From an uncultured Oscillospiraceae bacterium (GTDB lineage Bacteria > Bacillota > Clostridia > Oscillospirales > Ruminococcaceae), in the NCBI GenBank assembly GCA_910579545.1, contig CAJTVI010000042.1, positions 10,059-22,740 on the forward strand: a stretch of DNA of 12,682 nt, written 5' to 3'. Below are positions 12,246-12,682 of the stretch, piece after piece. The position numbers were made by a program, and so were the translations under genes. The notes under the pieces were generated by a model. That model was given only the letters and a program-made list of their open reading frames with translations. It searched no databases and was not told the origin of the DNA. Position 1 is the stretch's first letter. The number at the start of each line of letters is the position of its first letter.

Positions 12246-12682
12246 ATGCCAATGGATTTTGACCCGAATATGGAACCGATGGAATTGCTGATCTATGAGG
12301 ATACGACCCTGCTCAACACGCTGGATCAGATTCTTTTGGACTCGGAAAAATCCAAAGACCTCAGTCTTGACAACATCAACGAGATCTTCCGGGTGATGCA
12401 CACCATCAAGGGCTCGGCCGCCATGATGGGGCTGAACAGCATCGCGACGCTTGCGCATGCCGTTGAGGACGTCTTTGCGATCTTCCGGGACGACCCGGAC
12501 ATCCTTACGGCGGTGGTGGACACGGTGTTTGACCTTGTCTTCCAGGCGTCGGACTTCCTCAAGGCCGAGCTGGAGTCGCTGCAAAGCTCGGGGGAGTGCA
12601 GCGGCGACCCGTCCGAGCTGGCGGCAGAGCTGCGCGCGCTGGCCGCCCAGATGAAGTCGGGCGAGGCGCCCGCCGCCCCGGC
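12246..12682 (+). CDS. cheA: Chemotaxis histidine kinase CheA, N-terminal part (cut by window edge)
   Basis: The frame is open from ATG at 12246 to the end of the window (145 complete codons). It contains the HPt (P1) domain of CheA, with phospho-acceptor His52 in MHTIKGSAAMMGLNS (51-65) and the following ATLAHAVED helix. After about residue 122 it enters an Ala/Glu/Ser-rich stretch ending in Ala/Pro, typical of the linker towards P2. CheA passes phosphate from its P1 His to CheY and CheB in response to receptor arrays. AGGGGGG lies six bases before the ATG; a second ATG at 12252 fits less well. It is divergent from the motility cluster that encodes a chemoreceptor. The catalytic domains lie outside the window, so other HPt-containing hybrid kinases remain formally possible. 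Confidence 0.88.
   Translation, partial: MPMDFDPNMEPMELLIYEDTTLLNTLDQILLDSEKSKDLSLDNINEIFRVMHTIKGSAAMMGLNSIATLAHAVEDVFAIFRDDPDILTAVVDTVFDLVFQASDFLKAELESLQSSGECSGDPSELAAELRALAAQMKSGEAPAAP

Noticed and set aside
1..12682. CRISPR arrays, tRNA/rRNA genes, insertion sequences, prophage or attachment sites
   Set aside because: I saw no regularly spaced repeats, no tRNA-like cloverleaf, no transposase or integrase motif and no terminal inverted repeats. The region looks like stable chromosomal DNA.

Overview
The window looks like chromosomal DNA of a high-G+C, motile, Gram-positive anaerobe of the Clostridia, probably Oscillospiraceae/Ruminococcaceae-like. Three things suggest this: an IreB/ReoM (UPF0297) protein, a Firmicutes marker; AAAGGAGG-type ribosome binding sites; and G/C-ending codons with Clostridia-type flagellar and chemotaxis genes. 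The placement is an inference from gene content, not from a marker phylogeny.

Layout. (1) 1-298: ireB/reoM on the minus strand, with a convincing sigma-A promoter at 450-478. (2) 299-755: a divergent intergenic region holding that promoter, a second sigma-A promoter facing right (566-594), a direct repeat and a GC-rich structured leader. (3) 756-4268, plus strand: a 27-codon leader ORF, two SMR/EamA-like four-helix subunits, a polyprenyl-phosphate glycosyltransferase (GT2) and a large polytopic GT-C-like protein. The genes are packed with GTGA/ATGA overlaps. The set matches the logic of Arn or Gtr systems: a GT2 enzyme loads a sugar on a lipid carrier, an SMR pair flips it, and a GT-C enzyme transfers it outside the cell. 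(4) 4285-4324: a perfect 18-bp hairpin that can end transcription from both sides.

(5) 12039 down to 4341, minus strand: six genes in one direction. In transcription order they are a FliK/YlqG-like protein, a stand-alone FlhB C-terminal domain protein (FlhX/YlqH-like), a PilZ c-di-GMP receptor, a 702-residue FtsA/PilM-like actin-fold ATPase with tandem beta-grasp-like repeats at its C terminus, a degenerate EAL-HDOD protein, and a methyl-accepting chemotaxis protein. (6) 12040-12245: a divergent promoter region whose two -10 elements share CGAATAAT. (7) 12246-end: the start of cheA (HPt domain), cut by the window edge.

The minus-strand cluster together with cheA looks like a motility, chemotaxis and c-di-GMP regulon built around an unusual actin-like protein. 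This is the best candidate for an undescribed system here. The sugar-flipping operon next to it could modify the envelope or surface appendages, but nothing in the sequence ties it directly to flagella.
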